From positions 30,676 to 94,675 of the forward strand of contig NZ_JAFBID010000018.1 in assembly GCF_016811235.1 (NCBI RefSeq): DNA of 64,000 nucleotides, read 5' to 3'. Every line of letters starts with the position of its first letter. Position 1 is the stretch's first letter. The stretch is from Microvirga arabica. Lineage in GTDB: Bacteria > Pseudomonadota > Alphaproteobacteria > Rhizobiales > Beijerinckiaceae. Below the pieces are notes generated by a model. That model was given only the letters and a program-made list of their open reading frames with translations, had not been told where the DNA came from and did no database searches. Below, piece by piece: positions 9,026-18,828 of this stretch. Position numbers and translations under genes: made by a program.

Positions 9026-9603
9026 GCGCTGGCCGCAGGCGCACCTTGCCGGGCCGCACGCGCAAAGGCGACGAAGCCCTCAAGAAATTTCCGAAGCTGG
9101 TCCTCGATCTTCTGATCGGCCAGGGTGCCGTCCTGATTGAACACCGTCCCGGCCCGCGACACCATCAGGCGGCCGCCGGACCAGAAATCGGCTTTCAAGG
9201 TGCGCAGGATCGGGAGCCATGCATTCTGGGACAGAATTGTGCCGAACCCGCCAGGTGAGGCACCGATCACGGCCACGGGCTTGTTTCCGAAAACACGCTT
9301 GATGTCGGAGTCCGGGCGCGAGAGCCAGTCGATGGCGTTCTTGAACACGCCCGGGATCGAGTTGTTGTATTCCGGCGTCACCAGGAGCAGACCATCCGCA
9401 GCCGCGATGGCATCCTTCAGTGCCGTCACCTTCTCCGGGATTCCTTCTGATGCCTCCAGATCCGCATCGTAGAGCGGAATGCCGCGAATGGTCTCGACGA
9501 CGAGTTCCGAACCTGCCGGCATTATGCCGGCAGCGCCGCGAAGGAGCGCAGAATTGTAGGATGCCTGCCGCAAGCTGCCTGACAGGCCGATCAATGTCGT
9601 CAT
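9022..9603 (-). CDS. NADPH-dependent FMN reductase
   Basis: A 193-residue flavodoxin-like oxidoreductase of the ChrR/YieF/AzoR-type NADPH-dependent FMN reductase family. It has the phosphate-binding loop GLSGSLRQASYN at the N-terminus and the signature TPEYNNSIPGVFKNAIDWLSR, plus GASPGGFGT. Likely role is quinone or metal/nitro reduction in the cytoplasm. Start 9603 (MTTLIGLSGS) is preferred to the longer frame because it matches family N-termini. Confidence 0.92.
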   Translation of the reverse strand: MTTLIGLSGSLRQASYNSALLRGAAGIMPAGSELVVETIRGIPLYDADLEASEGIPEKVTALKDAIAAADGLLLVTPEYNNSIPGVFKNAIDWLSRPDSDIKRVFGNKPVAVIGASPGGFGTILSQNAWLPILRTLKADFWSGGRLMVSRAGTVFNQDGTLADQKIEDQLRKFLEGFVAFARAARQGAPAASA

Positions 9604-9944
9604 GGGGACCTCGCGTTCGTCCGAGCCGCCAAGAAAGTGCCGTTGCGGATTCGCAATCTCATTGAGGCTAGGAGGCACCTTAAACAAGGTCAAACCAGCA
9701 AGGTAGGAAGAGGAGACCGCCCTTGGTCTAAAAGCGCCGACAAGTCGATATCAGAGTCCTAGAAATCATGGGATGACGGTTCATATGTGTCTTGCTGACC
9801 TCAAACCCTCCTTCCATCCCGTCGAAACTTCATGGAATGGTCTCCTTACAATCCCCGGTGCGGCCCAACAGAGACGAATTTCTGCCGTTTCAGGTTTCTC
9901 GATTCTTGGATGACTTCAAACCCGACCTGCTGGTAGCCCCCGTG

Positions 9945-12287
9945 ATGCAACATCGTCTCGCACCTCTGCCGGACTTCCTTGCCAAGGGCGGCACCATGGG
10001 CGAGCGCGTCCGCCAGTACGATTGGTCGTCGACTCCGGTCGGCCCCATCGAGACATGGCCACACTCCCTGCGCACGGCCGTGAGCATGATGCTCCATTCG
10101 AAGTTTCCGACCTTCATGGTCTGGGGGCCGGAGCTGACTGCCTTCTACAACGACGCCTACCGGCCGATGCTGGGCACGAAGCCCGAGGCTCTCGGCCGTA
10201 CCTTTCGCGAGATCTGGTCGGAAGCCTGGGATGTCATGGGGCCCATTGCGGAGCGCGCTCTCGCCGGCGAAGCCAGCTATTTCGAGGATCTGCCGATTAC
10301 CCTTCAACGGAAAGGGTTTCCGGAGCAGACATGGTGGACCTTCTCCTACAGCCCCGTCCATGACGAGGCGGGCGATGTGGCGGGCGTTCTCTGCATCGTG
10401 CATGAAACGACTTCAAAAGCCCTGAGCGAGCAGCGGCTTGAGTTTCTTGTCCGCTTAAGCGACCGCCTGCGCGGCCTCAACGAGCCGATCGAGGTGATCA
10501 CAGCAGCCCAGGAGATGCTGGGTGCCCATCTCGCAACCAGCCGCGTCGGCTATGGAGAGGTGGAAGAGACGGCTCGTTATTTCACCACGGAACGCAACTG
10601 GACCGACCGTACCGTCGCGCATCACACCGGAACCCATGATCTCGCAGCCTTTGGACCCGAGATCCAGGGCGCCCTCAAACGAGGGGAGACTCTTGCAGTC
10701 CACGACGTTTCGGTCGATTCACGCACCAATTCACCGGAGCATCTGGCAGCGTTCGCATACTTGGAAACGTCCGCCGTGGTCACGGTGAGCCTGATCAAGC
10801 AGGGACGCATGGTGGCGGCCCTCTACGTCCACAATCGTACCCCTCGCCTCTGGAACGAGAATGAAGTCAAACTCATCGAAGACGTTGCGGAGCGAACGTG
10901 GGATGCCGTCGAGCGCGCCCGCGCAGAAACCGCATTGCGGGGCAGCCAGGATCGCCTGCAGCTGGCCATCGACGCAGGCCGCATGGCCGTCTGGGAACAT
11001 GAAACGGCGACCGACCGCATCACGGCAAGCCCCGAGCTCAACCGGATGCTCGGATATGCGGCGGATGCGGAACTAGACATCGCCGAGGTCCGAACCCGCT
11101 ATTACCCCGGAGACCGTGAGCGGCTGAGTGCCACCGCGATGGGTGCCCTCAAAAAGGGAGAGCGGTTCTTCGAGGTCGAGTATCGCTTCTACAGAGTGGA
11201 CGGGGCGCTGCGCTGGTTCCTGATGCGCGCCGAGATGCTGCTTGGTCCCGACGGTTTTCCGACCAGAACGATCGGCGTTCTTCTGGATATCACCGACCGC
11301 AAGGAAGCCGAGGAGACGCTGATCGAGAGAGAAGCGGAACTGATGGCTGCCCTTGAGGCCGGCTCGCTCGCCATCTTCGACTTCGATCACATCAAGGGCA
11401 GGATGAACCCCTCACCGCGTCTCAGCGAGCTTTATGGCTACCCGCCCGATCATGTGCTGACGATTGCGGATATCCGGGCCCGCTATCACCCCGATGATGT
11501 CTCAAAGATCATCGATAAGCGCGACAGGGAGCAGGAGGATACCAGCTTCCGCAACTTCGAATGGACGCTCCGTCTGATGATGCCCGACGGCGCGATCCGC
11601 TGGGTGAATGGGCGGGGTGAATACGTGCGGGACGAGGAGGACCGCATCATCAGATCCCGTGGCGTTGTCATGGACATCACCGAGCGCAAGCGCTGGGAGG
11701 AGCACCAGCAGCTGCTGATCAATGAGTTGAACCACCGGGTCAAGAATACCCTGGCGACCGTTCAATCCATCGCTTCCCAGACGCTGCGCAATGCCGGCAC
11801 CGTGGAAGGCGCCCGCTCCGCCATGGAGGCGCGCCTGCTCGCCCTCTCCCGCGCTCATGATGTGCTGACGCGGGAAAACTGGGAAGGCGCCGGTCTCCTT
11901 GAAATCGTCCGCGAGGCCATGGCCCCCTATCGGCACGAGCGTGAGAGGCGCATCCACATGGATGGGCCGGATGTCCGCCTTTCGCCGCGCATGGCGCTGG
12001 CCATCGCCATGGCCCTGCAGGAACTCGCCACGAACGCGGTGAAGTATGGCGCCTTGTCCAATGAGCGCGGCGAGGTGCGGATTGCCTGGTCTATAAGTGA
12101 TGGGTCGGACAAGCGCCTGCATCTGACCTGGTCCGAGACGAACGGGCCGGCGGTCGAAGTTCCCAAACGTCGCGGCTTCGGCATCAGGCTCATCGAGCGC
12201 AGCCTCGCTCAGGATCTTCACGGGAAAGCGACCATCGACTTCGCCCTCACCGGGATCATCTGTACTGTCGACGCCCCGATCGCCTGA
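9945..12287 (+). CDS. Multi-PAS/GAF HWE-family sensor histidine kinase
   Basis: About 780 residues, no membrane segment. Domains in order: a PAS-like sensor (DYDWSST-like N-terminus, WSSTPVGPIETWPHSLRTAV), a GAF domain, two PAS/PAC modules (each ending VxLDITDRK / VVMDITERK), then the HWE kinase core with LINELNHRVKNTLATVQSIA (phospho-acceptor His), ALQELATNAVKYGALS (N box) and the diagnostic LTWSE. HWE kinases often feed stress and light responses in alphaproteobacteria. A TTG start at 9792 and ATG at 9837 are possible; 9945 begins where family similarity starts. No cognate regulator adjoins. Confidence 0.88.
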   Translation: MQHRLAPLPDFLAKGGTMGERVRQYDWSSTPVGPIETWPHSLRTAVSMMLHSKFPTFMVWGPELTAFYNDAYRPMLGTKPEALGRTFREIWSEAWDVMGPIAERALAGEASYFEDLPITLQRKGFPEQTWWTFSYSPVHDEAGDVAGVLCIVHETTSKALSEQRLEFLVRLSDRLRGLNEPIEVITAAQEMLGAHLATSRVGYGEVEETARYFTTERNWTDRTVAHHTGTHDLAAFGPEIQGALKRGETLAVHDVSVDSRTNSPEHLAAFAYLETSAVVTVSLIKQGRMVAALYVHNRTPRLWNENEVKLIEDVAERTWDAVERARAETALRGSQDRLQLAIDAGRMAVWEHETATDRITASPELNRMLGYAADAELDIAEVRTRYYPGDRERLSATAMGALKKGERFFEVEYRFYRVDGALRWFLMRAEMLLGPDGFPTRTIGVLLDITDRKEAEETLIEREAELMAALEAGSLAIFDFDHIKGRMNPSPRLSELYGYPPDHVLTIADIRARYHPDDVSKIIDKRDREQEDTSFRNFEWTLRLMMPDGAIRWVNGRGEYVRDEEDRIIRSRGVVMDITERKRWEEHQQLLINELNHRVKNTLATVQSIASQTLRNAGTVEGARSAMEARLLALSRAHDVLTRENWEGAGLLEIVREAMAPYRHERERRIHMDGPDVRLSPRMALAIAMALQELATNAVKYGALSNERGEVRIAWSISDGSDKRLHLTWSETNGPAVEVPKRRGFGIRLIERSLAQDLHGKATIDFALTGIICTVDAPIA

Positions 12288-12298
12288 GGGAACAAAGA

Positions 12299-12332
12299 AA
12301 AGCCGTACCGGACGGTGATCCGGTACGGCTTT
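12299..12332 (+). terminator. Terminator after the HWE kinase
   Basis: A 13-bp perfect stem (AAAGCCGTACCGG with CCGGTACGGCTTT) around an 8-base loop, just 12 bp past the kinase stop. It also faces the small membrane gene on the opposite strand, so it may act in both directions. Confidence 0.75.
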
Positions 12333-12358
12333 GTTCAGGCTCGGCCGAGGATTGGGCT

Positions 12359-12610
12359 TCAGAGAGTGGCTATGATGGCCTCGATGCCTTCCATGATCGC
12401 CGCCGGCGAGGTGCCGAGAGCATTCAGGCCCACTTCAAGAAACCAGTAGCAGCCAAGAATGATCACCGGCACGAGGATCCAGCCGAGAATTTCCTCGAAC
12501 CAGACGCGCCGACGACGGCGCTGGTAGCGCTTCTCGCGCCACGAGACCTTCGCCGGAGCATCCAGGGTGCGGGAGGCCTGTAGCGGCCCCTCGTGAATTT
12601 CAGACGTCAT
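12359..12610 (-). CDS. Small single-pass membrane protein, hypothetical
   Basis: An 83-residue protein with a basic stretch (KRYQRRRRRVWF, near residue 28) followed by one strongly hydrophobic helix (LGWILVPVIILGCYWFLEVGL). Its start overlaps the clpA stop by 4 bp (ATGA), so translation is probably coupled to clpA. I do not recognise the family. The basic N-terminal side predicts a cytoplasmic N-terminus. Confidence 0.7.
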   Translation of the reverse strand: MTSEIHEGPLQASRTLDAPAKVSWREKRYQRRRRRVWFEEILGWILVPVIILGCYWFLEVGLNALGTSPAAIMEGIEAIIATL

Positions 12611-15069
12611 GCTCTAACCAATGGAACCTTCGGAACGGTGCGGACACCTCCGCCTCCATTACCATCGGAGCCCTTCGGCTTCACCGACTTTTTCGCCTTC
12701 GTGGACGCGGACTTCGCCTTGGGCTTCTTCTTGGCGTTGGTCACGACCTTCTCGGGCTTCGGCTTTACCGGGCCTTCGACATACTCGAAGCCTAAGCTCT
12801 GCAGGCCGATCTCGTCGGTCTTGACCACGACCTTGACGGCCCCGCCCTCTTTGAGGCGCCCGAAGAGCACCTCGTCGGCGAGCGGCGTCTTGATGGTGGT
12901 CTGGATCAGACGGCCCATCGGGCGGGCGCCCATGGCCTCGTCGTATCCATGCTCGACCAGCCACTCGCGGGCCTCATCAGTGAGCTCGATCGACACGTTG
13001 CGGTCGGCGAGCTGGGCATCCAGCTGCATGACGAACTTGTCGACAACCTTCTGGACCACTTCCTTGGGCAGGTGACCGAAGGAGATGATGGCATCGAGGC
13101 GGTTGCGGAACTCCGGCGTGAACAGCTTGTTCACGGCCTCTGTGTCGTCACCCTCCCGCTTGGTGCGGGTGAAGCCGTAGGCCGGGCGGGCCATGTCGGC
13201 GGCGCCCGCATTCGTGGTCATGATGATGATCACGTTGCGGAAGTCGACCTGCTTGCCGTTGTGATCCGTCAGCTTCCCGTGGTCCATGACCTGGAGCAGG
13301 ATATTGAACAGATCCGGATGAGCCTTCTCGATCTCGTCAAGCAGGAGCACGCAGTGCGGATGCTGGTCGATGCCGTCAGTCAGGAGACCGCCCTGGTCGA
13401 AGCCCACATAGCCGGGAGGCGCGCCTATCAGGCGGCTGACCGTATGTCGCTCCATGTATTCCGACATGTCGAAGCGCAGGAGTTCGACGCCAAGCGACGT
13501 GGCAAGCTGCTTGGCAACCTCGGTCTTGCCGACGCCCGTGGGGCCGGCGAAGAGGTAGGAGCCGATGGGCTTTTCCGCGTCGCGCAGGCCGGCACGGGCT
13601 AGCTTGATCGCTGAGGACAGCGCCTCGATGGCCTTGTCCTGCCCGTAGACGACCCGCTTGAGGGTGTCCTGCAGGTGCGCGAGCACCTCCGCGTCGTCTT
13701 TCGACACGGTCTTGGGCGGGATCCGGGCCATGGTGGCGATGGTGGCCTCGATCTCCTTGATGCCGATGGTTTTCTTGCGACGGCCCTCGGGCAGGAGCAT
13801 CTGCGATGCGCCGGTCTCGTCGATCACGTCGATCGCCTTGTCCGGCAGCTTCCGGTCATTGATGTAGCGGGCCGACAGCTCCACCGCCGCCTTCACGGCG
13901 TCGTTGGTGTACTTGAGCTTGTGGAAGTCCTCGAAATAAGGCTTCAGGCCCTTCACGATCTCGATTGCATCCGGCACGGACGGCTCGTTCACGTCAATCT
14001 TCTGGAAGCGACGCACGAGGGCCCGGTCCTTCTCGAAATACTGGCGGTATTCCTTGTAGGTGGTCGAGCCGATGCAGCGGAGGCTGCCCTGAGCGAGGGC
14101 GGGCTTCAGGAGGTTGGAGGCATCCATGGCGCCGCCCGAGGTGGCACCGGCGCCGATCACCGTATGAATTTCATCGATGAACATGATGGCGTTCGGATGG
14201 GCCTCGATCTCCTTCATCACCTGCTTGAGGCGCTCTTCGAAGTCGCCGCGGTAGCGGGTGCCGGCGAGCAGCGTGCCCATGTCGAGGGAGAAGACGGTCG
14301 CGCCCTTCAGAACCTCCGGCACCTGACCCTGGACGATCTTGCGGGCAAGGCCTTCCGCGATGGCGGTCTTGCCGACGCCGGGATCGCCGACGAGGAGCGG
14401 GTTGTTCTTCTGGCGGCGGCACAGGACCTGAATGGTACGCTGGACTTCGGACTCGCGGCCGATGAGCGGATCGATCCGGCCTTCCTTCGCCTTCTTGTTG
14501 AGGTTGACGCAGTAAGCCTCGAGGGCGTCGCCCTTTTTCTTGGCCCGTGCGTCGCCCTCGTCCTGGGTCGGACGCTCGTTCGACGACTCCTCCTCGGACC
14601 CGCGCGGAGAGCGGCTCTCCGTAAGACCCGGGCGCTTGGCGATGCCGTGGCTGATGTAGTTGACCGCGTCGTAGCGGGTCATGTCCTGCTCCTGCAGGAA
14701 ATAAGCCGCATGGCTCTCCCGCTCGGCGAAGATGGCGACCAGCACGTTGGCGCCCGTCACTTCATCCCGCCCCGAGGACTGGACATGGATCACCGCCCGC
14801 TGGATCACGCGCTGGAAGCCGGCCGTCGGCTTGGAATCCTGGCGCCCGTCCGCGACGAGATTGGCGAGTTCGCTGTCGACATAATCCACCAGGTTGCGGC
14901 GGAGAACGTCGAGATCGACATTGCAGGCCCGCATGACGGCAGCCGCATCCTGGTCGTCGATCAGGGCCAGGAGAAGGTGTTCGAGGGTTGCGTATTCGTG
15001 GCGGCGCTCGCCGGCAAGAGCGAGGGCTCGGTGAAGGGCTTGTTCAAGACTGCGAGAAAAGCTCGGCAA
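12607..15069 (-). CDS. clpA: ATP-dependent Clp protease ATP-binding subunit ClpA
   Basis: An 820-residue Hsp100 unfoldase that feeds ClpP. It shows the Clp N domain (residues 1-145), D1 with Walker A GDPGVGKT and [14 protein letters not shown]2 with [12 protein letters not shown] and [12 protein letters not shown], and the ClpP-contact loop region of the ClpA type. The C-terminus carries a Lys/Ala/Pro-rich tail (about 60 residues, PKPEKVV...KKSVKPKG) longer than in E. coli. clpS lies immediately upstream on the same strand, the usual pair. Confidence 0.96.
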   Translation of the reverse strand: MPSFSRSLEQALHRALALAGERRHEYATLEHLLLALIDDQDAAAVMRACNVDLDVLRRNLVDYVDSELANLVADGRQDSKPTAGFQRVIQRAVIHVQSSGRDEVTGANVLVAIFAERESHAAYFLQEQDMTRYDAVNYISHGIAKRPGLTESRSPRGSEEESSNERPTQDEGDARAKKKGDALEAYCVNLNKKAKEGRIDPLIGRESEVQRTIQVLCRRQKNNPLLVGDPGVGKTAIAEGLARKIVQGQVPEVLKGATVFSLDMGTLLAGTRYRGDFEERLKQVMKEIEAHPNAIMFIDEIHTVIGAGATSGGAMDASNLLKPALAQGSLRCIGSTTYKEYRQYFEKDRALVRRFQKIDVNEPSVPDAIEIVKGLKPYFEDFHKLKYTNDAVKAAVELSARYINDRKLPDKAIDVIDETGASQMLLPEGRRKKTIGIKEIEATIATMARIPPKTVSKDDAEVLAHLQDTLKRVVYGQDKAIEALSSAIKLARAGLRDAEKPIGSYLFAGPTGVGKTEVAKQLATSLGVELLRFDMSEYMERHTVSRLIGAPPGYVGFDQGGLLTDGIDQHPHCVLLLDEIEKAHPDLFNILLQVMDHGKLTDHNGKQVDFRNVIIIMTTNAGAADMARPAYGFTRTKREGDDTEAVNKLFTPEFRNRLDAIISFGHLPKEVVQKVVDKFVMQLDAQLADRNVSIELTDEAREWLVEHGYDEAMGARPMGRLIQTTIKTPLADEVLFGRLKEGGAVKVVVKTDEIGLQSLGFEYVEGPVKPKPEKVVTNAKKKPKAKSASTKAKKSVKPKGSDGNGGGGVRTVPKVPLVRA

Positions 15070-15097
15070 CGGCTTGTCCTTTATGAGCGGGGCTCGG

Positions 15098-15478
15098 CTA
15101 ATTCTTTTCCATTACACATTGCAGAGGGTGCTGGTGCTTGCGGGCGAAATCCATCACCTGGGTCACCTTGGTCTCGGCAATCTCGTAGGTAAAAACTCCA
15201 CATTCCCCGACGCCGTTCTGGTGTACGTGCAGCATGATCCGGGTCGCATCTTCCCGGTTCTTGTTGAAGAACCGCTCCAGCACATGCACCACGAACTCCA
15301 TCGGGGTGTAATCATCGTTCAAGAGGAGAACGCGGTAAAGGTTCGGCCGTTTCGTGCGCGGCTTGGTTTTCGTGATGATGGCCGTGTTGGAGCGACCGCC
15401 ATCATCTCCTCCAGGATCTCTCCCGGGAGGCTCCGACCCGCCGGCAGCCGAAATCGGAGACTGCCTCAACAGAGTCAT
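15098..15478 (-). CDS. clpS: ATP-dependent Clp protease adaptor ClpS
   Basis: N-recognin adaptor that delivers N-degron substrates to ClpA. The core [21 protein letters not shown], the [21 protein letters not shown] stretch and the end [10 protein letters not shown] are diagnostic. Start choice is uncertain: 15478 ([10 protein letters not shown]) gives 126 residues, while in-frame starts at 15502 and 15550 would add a non-conserved leader. The flexible N-terminal extension is needed by ClpS for ClpA regulation, so a moderate leader is expected. It precedes clpA by about 28 bp. Confidence 0.93.
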   Translation of the reverse strand: MTLLRQSPISAAGGSEPPGRDPGGDDGGRSNTAIITKTKPRTKRPNLYRVLLLNDDYTPMEFVVHVLERFFNKNREDATRIMLHVHQNGVGECGVFTYEIAETKVTQVMDFARKHQHPLQCVMEKN

Positions 15479-15720
15479 AGTACCGTAAGCTAACCGCAGC
15501 ATCGTCGGACGACCGCCCCTTGTTCTCGTCTGGCCCTGCCCGTGGCTCACATCCCGGTTCGAGCCACATCACACAGCCAAATCTATAGTCGCTCCATTCA
15601 GTTCGCCAGATCAACCAGATGGGTGGTCGCAGGACAGATGAAAAGAGCGACATGTTGGTCACGCCTTCGCGACCGGCCAACCGGCAGCTGGGCCTCTGGG
15701 GCGCTCAGCCCCTCAACGCA

Positions 15721-15747
15721 GAACGCCCGGCACGAGGCCGGGCGTTC
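15721..15747 (-). terminator. Hairpin downstream of the phasin gene
   Basis: Perfect 11-bp stem GAACGCCCGGC/GCCGGGCGTTC with a five-base loop. It lies 28 bp after the phasin stop on the minus strand. The T-run is weak, so termination strength is uncertain. Confidence 0.55.
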
Positions 15748-15774
15748 ATCCTAAAGGATAGGAGACTGCTTGCG

Positions 15775-16107
15775 TCAGGCAGCGGTCTTGGACAGGAGGC
15801 CCTCGTAGGGCTTCATGGTCTCGGTGGCGAGGTTCGAGTAGAGCGAGCCCATTTTGGTCGACTGGCTGACCAGATTGTCATAGGCGCCCTTCACGTAGGC
15901 AGTCTGGATCTCGACCGCCTTGTCCAGGGTCTTTACGCCGAGCAGCTTCTCGACCGTGGATGAGGTGTGCTCGAACGACTTGCGGGCGAACTCGGCCACC
16001 TCGGTGGCGATCGCCTGGGAGGTGCTGGAGAAAGCACCGAGCGCCTTCATGGTGGCATCCAGGTTGTCCTGGCCGAGCTTCTGAATCTGGTTGAACGGCT
16101 GAAGCAT
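15775..16107 (-). CDS. Phasin family protein
   Basis: A 110-residue amphipathic helical protein (MLQPFNQIQKLGQDNLDATM, SQAIATEVAEFARKSFEHTS, VEIQTAYVKGAYDNLVSQ) of the phasin_2 type that coats polyhydroxyalkanoate granules. Start at 16107 is preferred; the longer frame runs into the promoter. The gene has a strong canonical promoter overlapped by two TGC-N3-GCA palindromes, the pattern bound by the PHA-responsive repressor PhaR, which supports a granule role. Confidence 0.9.
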   Translation of the reverse strand: MLQPFNQIQKLGQDNLDATMKALGAFSSTSQAIATEVAEFARKSFEHTSSTVEKLLGVKTLDKAVEIQTAYVKGAYDNLVSQSTKMGSLYSNLATETMKPYEGLLSKTAA

Positions 16108-16167
16108 TGTGAACCTCGACAATAAGTCGTTTAATGATGGTCGGCGCCGCTGAGCAGCTGACGGAGC

Positions 16168-16218
16168 TTTATATGTGCAGTGCACAATTTCTGTCAAGTT
16201 TTATTGTGCAACGCACAA
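16168..16218 (-). promoter_or_regulatory. Phasin promoter with two PhaR-like operators
   Basis: On the minus strand TTGACA (16192-16197) and TATAAA (16168-16173) are separated by 18 bp. One palindrome, TGTGCAGTGCACA (16174-16186), occupies the spacer; a second, TTGTGCAACGCACAA (16204-16218), abuts the -35. Both fit TGC-N3-GCA and their centres are 31 bp apart, about three helical turns. PhaR of Rhodobacter/Paracoccus is known to bind this kind of site upstream of phasin genes. The assignment is inference from motif and context. Confidence 0.7.
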
Positions 16219-16362
16219 CAAGCCATGCAGGCGAATCGTCCCTGTTAACCCCCCCGTAACCGCAACCCCTTACCGTCAGAGCATGTGTTGCGCCGGCAAC
16301 GGTTCCTTTCAGAGAGCCGGGCGCAAGGGCCTAAGAACCAAACGAAACAGGGATTTTTCAGC

Positions 16363-17961
16363 ATGAATTCGGTTTGGACAGGACACCGAAAGGCATGGGC
16401 TCTCGTTGGTATTGTCGCGTCGTTTGCCATTACGGTCACGTCTCCCGCTGAGGCAGCCCGCCGCAAGGCTCCGGCCGGCGGCGGCTACGGTCCTCCCACC
16501 GCTTCCATCGTCGTCGATGCCAAGACCGGCAAGATTCTGCAGGGCGAGAACATCGATGCGCCGCGCATTCCCGCCTCTATCACGAAGGTCATGAGCCTTT
16601 ATCTGCTATTCGAGCAGCTCGAGCGGGGCCGGATCAGCCTCAACACCCCCCTGACGGTGTCGTCCTATGCCGCCAGCCAGCCGCCGACCAAGCTCGGCCT
16701 GCGACCCGGCTCGACCATCGATGTCGATGACGCCATCAAGGCGATGGTCACCCTCTCGGCCAACGACGTGTCCGTTGTGGTGGCCGAGAACGTGTCCGGC
16801 TCGGAAGAGGCCTTTGCCCAGATGATGACCCGCAAGGCCCGGGAACTCGGCATGAGCTCCACGGCCTTCTACAACCCGCACGGCCTGCCTCACAATCCGC
16901 CGAACATCACCACGGCACGGGATCTCTCGATCCTCGGCCGAGCAATCCAGGACCGCTTCCCGAAGTACTTCGCCTATTTCGAGACCCGCTCCTTCCAGTA
17001 CGGCAAGCGCACGATCCGGGGACATAACCGGCTCTTGGGCAAGGTCGAGGGCGTGGACGGTATCAAGACCGGCTATACCCGCCTGTCCGGCTTCAACCTG
17101 CTGACCTCGGTCAACACCGCCAACCGCAGCATCGTCGCCGTGGTGCTCGGCGGCCGTTCCGGCGCCTCCCGCGACCAGAAGATGGCCGGCCTGATCGACG
17201 ATCATCTGCCCCGCGCCTATGCCGGCGCCCGCATCGCCCCGCCGGTGGTCGAAGGCTCGGCCCAGCCGACCATGGTGGCCGAAGCTCCCGCTCCCCGTCC
17301 GGTCGAGCCGGCTCCCGTCCAGGCTCCGGTCAGGGTTGCGTCCGCCACCCCGGAGGCTCCGATGGCCCAGGCGACGACGCCGCAGCCCGCCCCGGAGCGC
17401 AAGCCGCTCGACCTGAACACCCTGCGCCCGGTGGTGGCATCCGCAGCCGGTGCAAGCTCCACCACGACGCCCTCCTCCACCTCCTCGGTGCGCTGGCAAA
17501 AGGGTCAGGAGCCACTGCCGCTGAACGCCCAGGCCTATGCCGCCCTGCCCCCGCAGGCCGCTCCTGCCCAGATCCCGGCCTCGCAGAAGGCTGCTCTGGT
17601 GGCCAAGATCGAGGCAAAGCCCGTCGAGGCGGCGCCTGCCGCCCAGGCTCCGACGAAAACCGCTTCGCTCAAGGTCGAAGCCCCCGAGCCGAAGAAGGTC
17701 GAGCGTCCGGCGGTGACCGGCTGGGTGATCCAGCTCGGCGCCACGGATGACGAGTCCAAGGCCAAGGAGATGCTCGACTCTGCGCGCAACCGCTTCGGCA
17801 AGCTTCTGGGCAAGGCCTCACCCTTCACCGAGAAGGTGACCGTCGACGGAAGCACCCTCTACCGGGCCCGCTTCTCCGGCTTCTCGGAGTCGGATGATGC
17901 TGCGAAGGCCTGCAAGCAGCTCAAGAAGAACGGCGTGAACTGCTTCGCCTCCCGCGCCTGA
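16363..17961 (+). CDS. D-alanyl-D-alanine carboxypeptidase with C-terminal SPOR domain
   Basis: A 532-residue penicillin-binding protein (S11 family) that trims peptidoglycan pentapeptides in the periplasm. It has a signal peptide (cleavage near SPAEAARR), active-site SITK, SAND as the SxN motif, and KTG in DGIKTGYTRLSG. A long Pro/Ala linker (about residues 300-440) precedes a SPOR domain (GWVIQLGATDDESKAKEML to the end), which binds denuded glycan at division sites. Start 16363 is chosen because it leads directly into the signal sequence. Confidence 0.92.
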   Translation: MNSVWTGHRKAWALVGIVASFAITVTSPAEAARRKAPAGGGYGPPTASIVVDAKTGKILQGENIDAPRIPASITKVMSLYLLFEQLERGRISLNTPLTVSSYAASQPPTKLGLRPGSTIDVDDAIKAMVTLSANDVSVVVAENVSGSEEAFAQMMTRKARELGMSSTAFYNPHGLPHNPPNITTARDLSILGRAIQDRFPKYFAYFETRSFQYGKRTIRGHNRLLGKVEGVDGIKTGYTRLSGFNLLTSVNTANRSIVAVVLGGRSGASRDQKMAGLIDDHLPRAYAGARIAPPVVEGSAQPTMVAEAPAPRPVEPAPVQAPVRVASATPEAPMAQATTPQPAPERKPLDLNTLRPVVASAAGASSTTTPSSTSSVRWQKGQEPLPLNAQAYAALPPQAAPAQIPASQKAALVAKIEAKPVEAAPAAQAPTKTASLKVEAPEPKKVERPAVTGWVIQLGATDDESKAKEMLDSARNRFGKLLGKASPFTEKVTVDGSTLYRARFSGFSESDDAAKACKQLKKNGVNCFASRA

Positions 17962-17980
17962 GGCAGGATTGAAGAACCCT

Positions 17981-18008
17981 GAGACGGTGCGTGTGCTTGC
18001 ACCGTCTC
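17981..18008 (+). terminator. Hairpin after the carboxypeptidase gene
   Basis: Perfect 10-bp stem GAGACGGTGC/GCACCGTCTC with an 8-base loop, 19 bp past the stop and facing the convergent J-domain gene. No T-run follows, so it may be only a transcript 3' stabiliser. Confidence 0.5.
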
Positions 18009-18038
18009 GGCTAAGATCACCGGATCGCGCGTGGAGTA

Positions 18039-18749
18039 TCAGCGATGTCGGCCCAGCAGGACTTCTCGCGCCTCGTTCACACGAGCCGCAAGATACGCCG
18101 TGCCTCCATGGTCGGGATGGAGCCTCTTAATCAAGGTTCGATGCGCTTTTCGGACCTCGTCGAGGCTCGCACCCGGCTGAAGCCCCAGGATCTGATAGGC
18201 TTCTTCTTTCGTCATTACGCCCGACTGCGCATGAGTGCGCGTCCGCGTGTCACGATCTCCCTGAGCGTTTTCACGCCAGCCGGCAAACCGGCGATCAAGA
18301 TACGCTTCTAGGAGGGGGACACCCTGCGGGTCGTGGGCGCTGCATTCGTCATAGAGGCGGCGCAGGCTCCCAGGGTCGAGACTGGACAGGCGCCGTCCCG
18401 CGAAGGCCCCGACCAGAACGCTGCCCTCGACGGCACCCGTCGCATGGTCGATCTCCATCTCGATTATGGCCGAGCGGATGCGGGAGAAGCGGCCCGGCTG
18501 GGGCTGAAACCGGCTCCAGGGACCAGGGAGCTTGAGGACGTTCCATCCCAGCGCCCAGGCGCCGAGCCCGCCGATGAGGAAGGCCATGCCGGGCTGGCCC
18601 TTGGCCCCCACCCACGCGGCCGCGCCGAGGGCGGCTACGCCGCCGACGGTCCTGACGGCCTTCGCCAGCGCCTTCGGGTCGGTGCGCGTGTAAGTCTTGC
18701 CCAGCCACCACAGAAGGGCGACTGCGGCGATTCCGAAAAGAAGCATCAT
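18039..18749 (-). CDS. Membrane-anchored J-domain (DnaJ-like) protein
   Basis: A 236-residue protein with one or two N-terminal hydrophobic helices (LLFGIAAVALLWWLGKTY and VGGVAALGAAAWVGAKGQ region) and a C-terminal J domain (MTKEEAYQILGLQPGASLDEV ... LIKRLHPDHGGT), including the essential HPD. This layout resembles Tim14/Pam18-like and alphaproteobacterial 'DnaJ domain-containing' proteins that recruit DnaK at the inner membrane. Start 18749 (MMLLFG) is preferred over 18773. Confidence 0.85.
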   Translation of the reverse strand: MMLLFGIAAVALLWWLGKTYTRTDPKALAKAVRTVGGVAALGAAAWVGAKGQPGMAFLIGGLGAWALGWNVLKLPGPWSRFQPQPGRFSRIRSAIIEMEIDHATGAVEGSVLVGAFAGRRLSSLDPGSLRRLYDECSAHDPQGVPLLEAYLDRRFAGWRENAQGDRDTRTRTHAQSGVMTKEEAYQILGLQPGASLDEVRKAHRTLIKRLHPDHGGTAYLAARVNEAREVLLGRHR

Positions 18750-18828
18750 GGTTCTATGTCCCCACCCCAACATGTGGGCCGGGATGGGGCGGATGTAAAT
18801 CGCCGGCTGGAAGAATGCGGCGGCAGGC

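Noticed and set aside
13675..15192. 505-codon plus-strand frame opposite clpA/clpS
   Set aside because: Composition is dominated by His, Leu, Arg and Gly reflecting clpA codons; no domain recognised.
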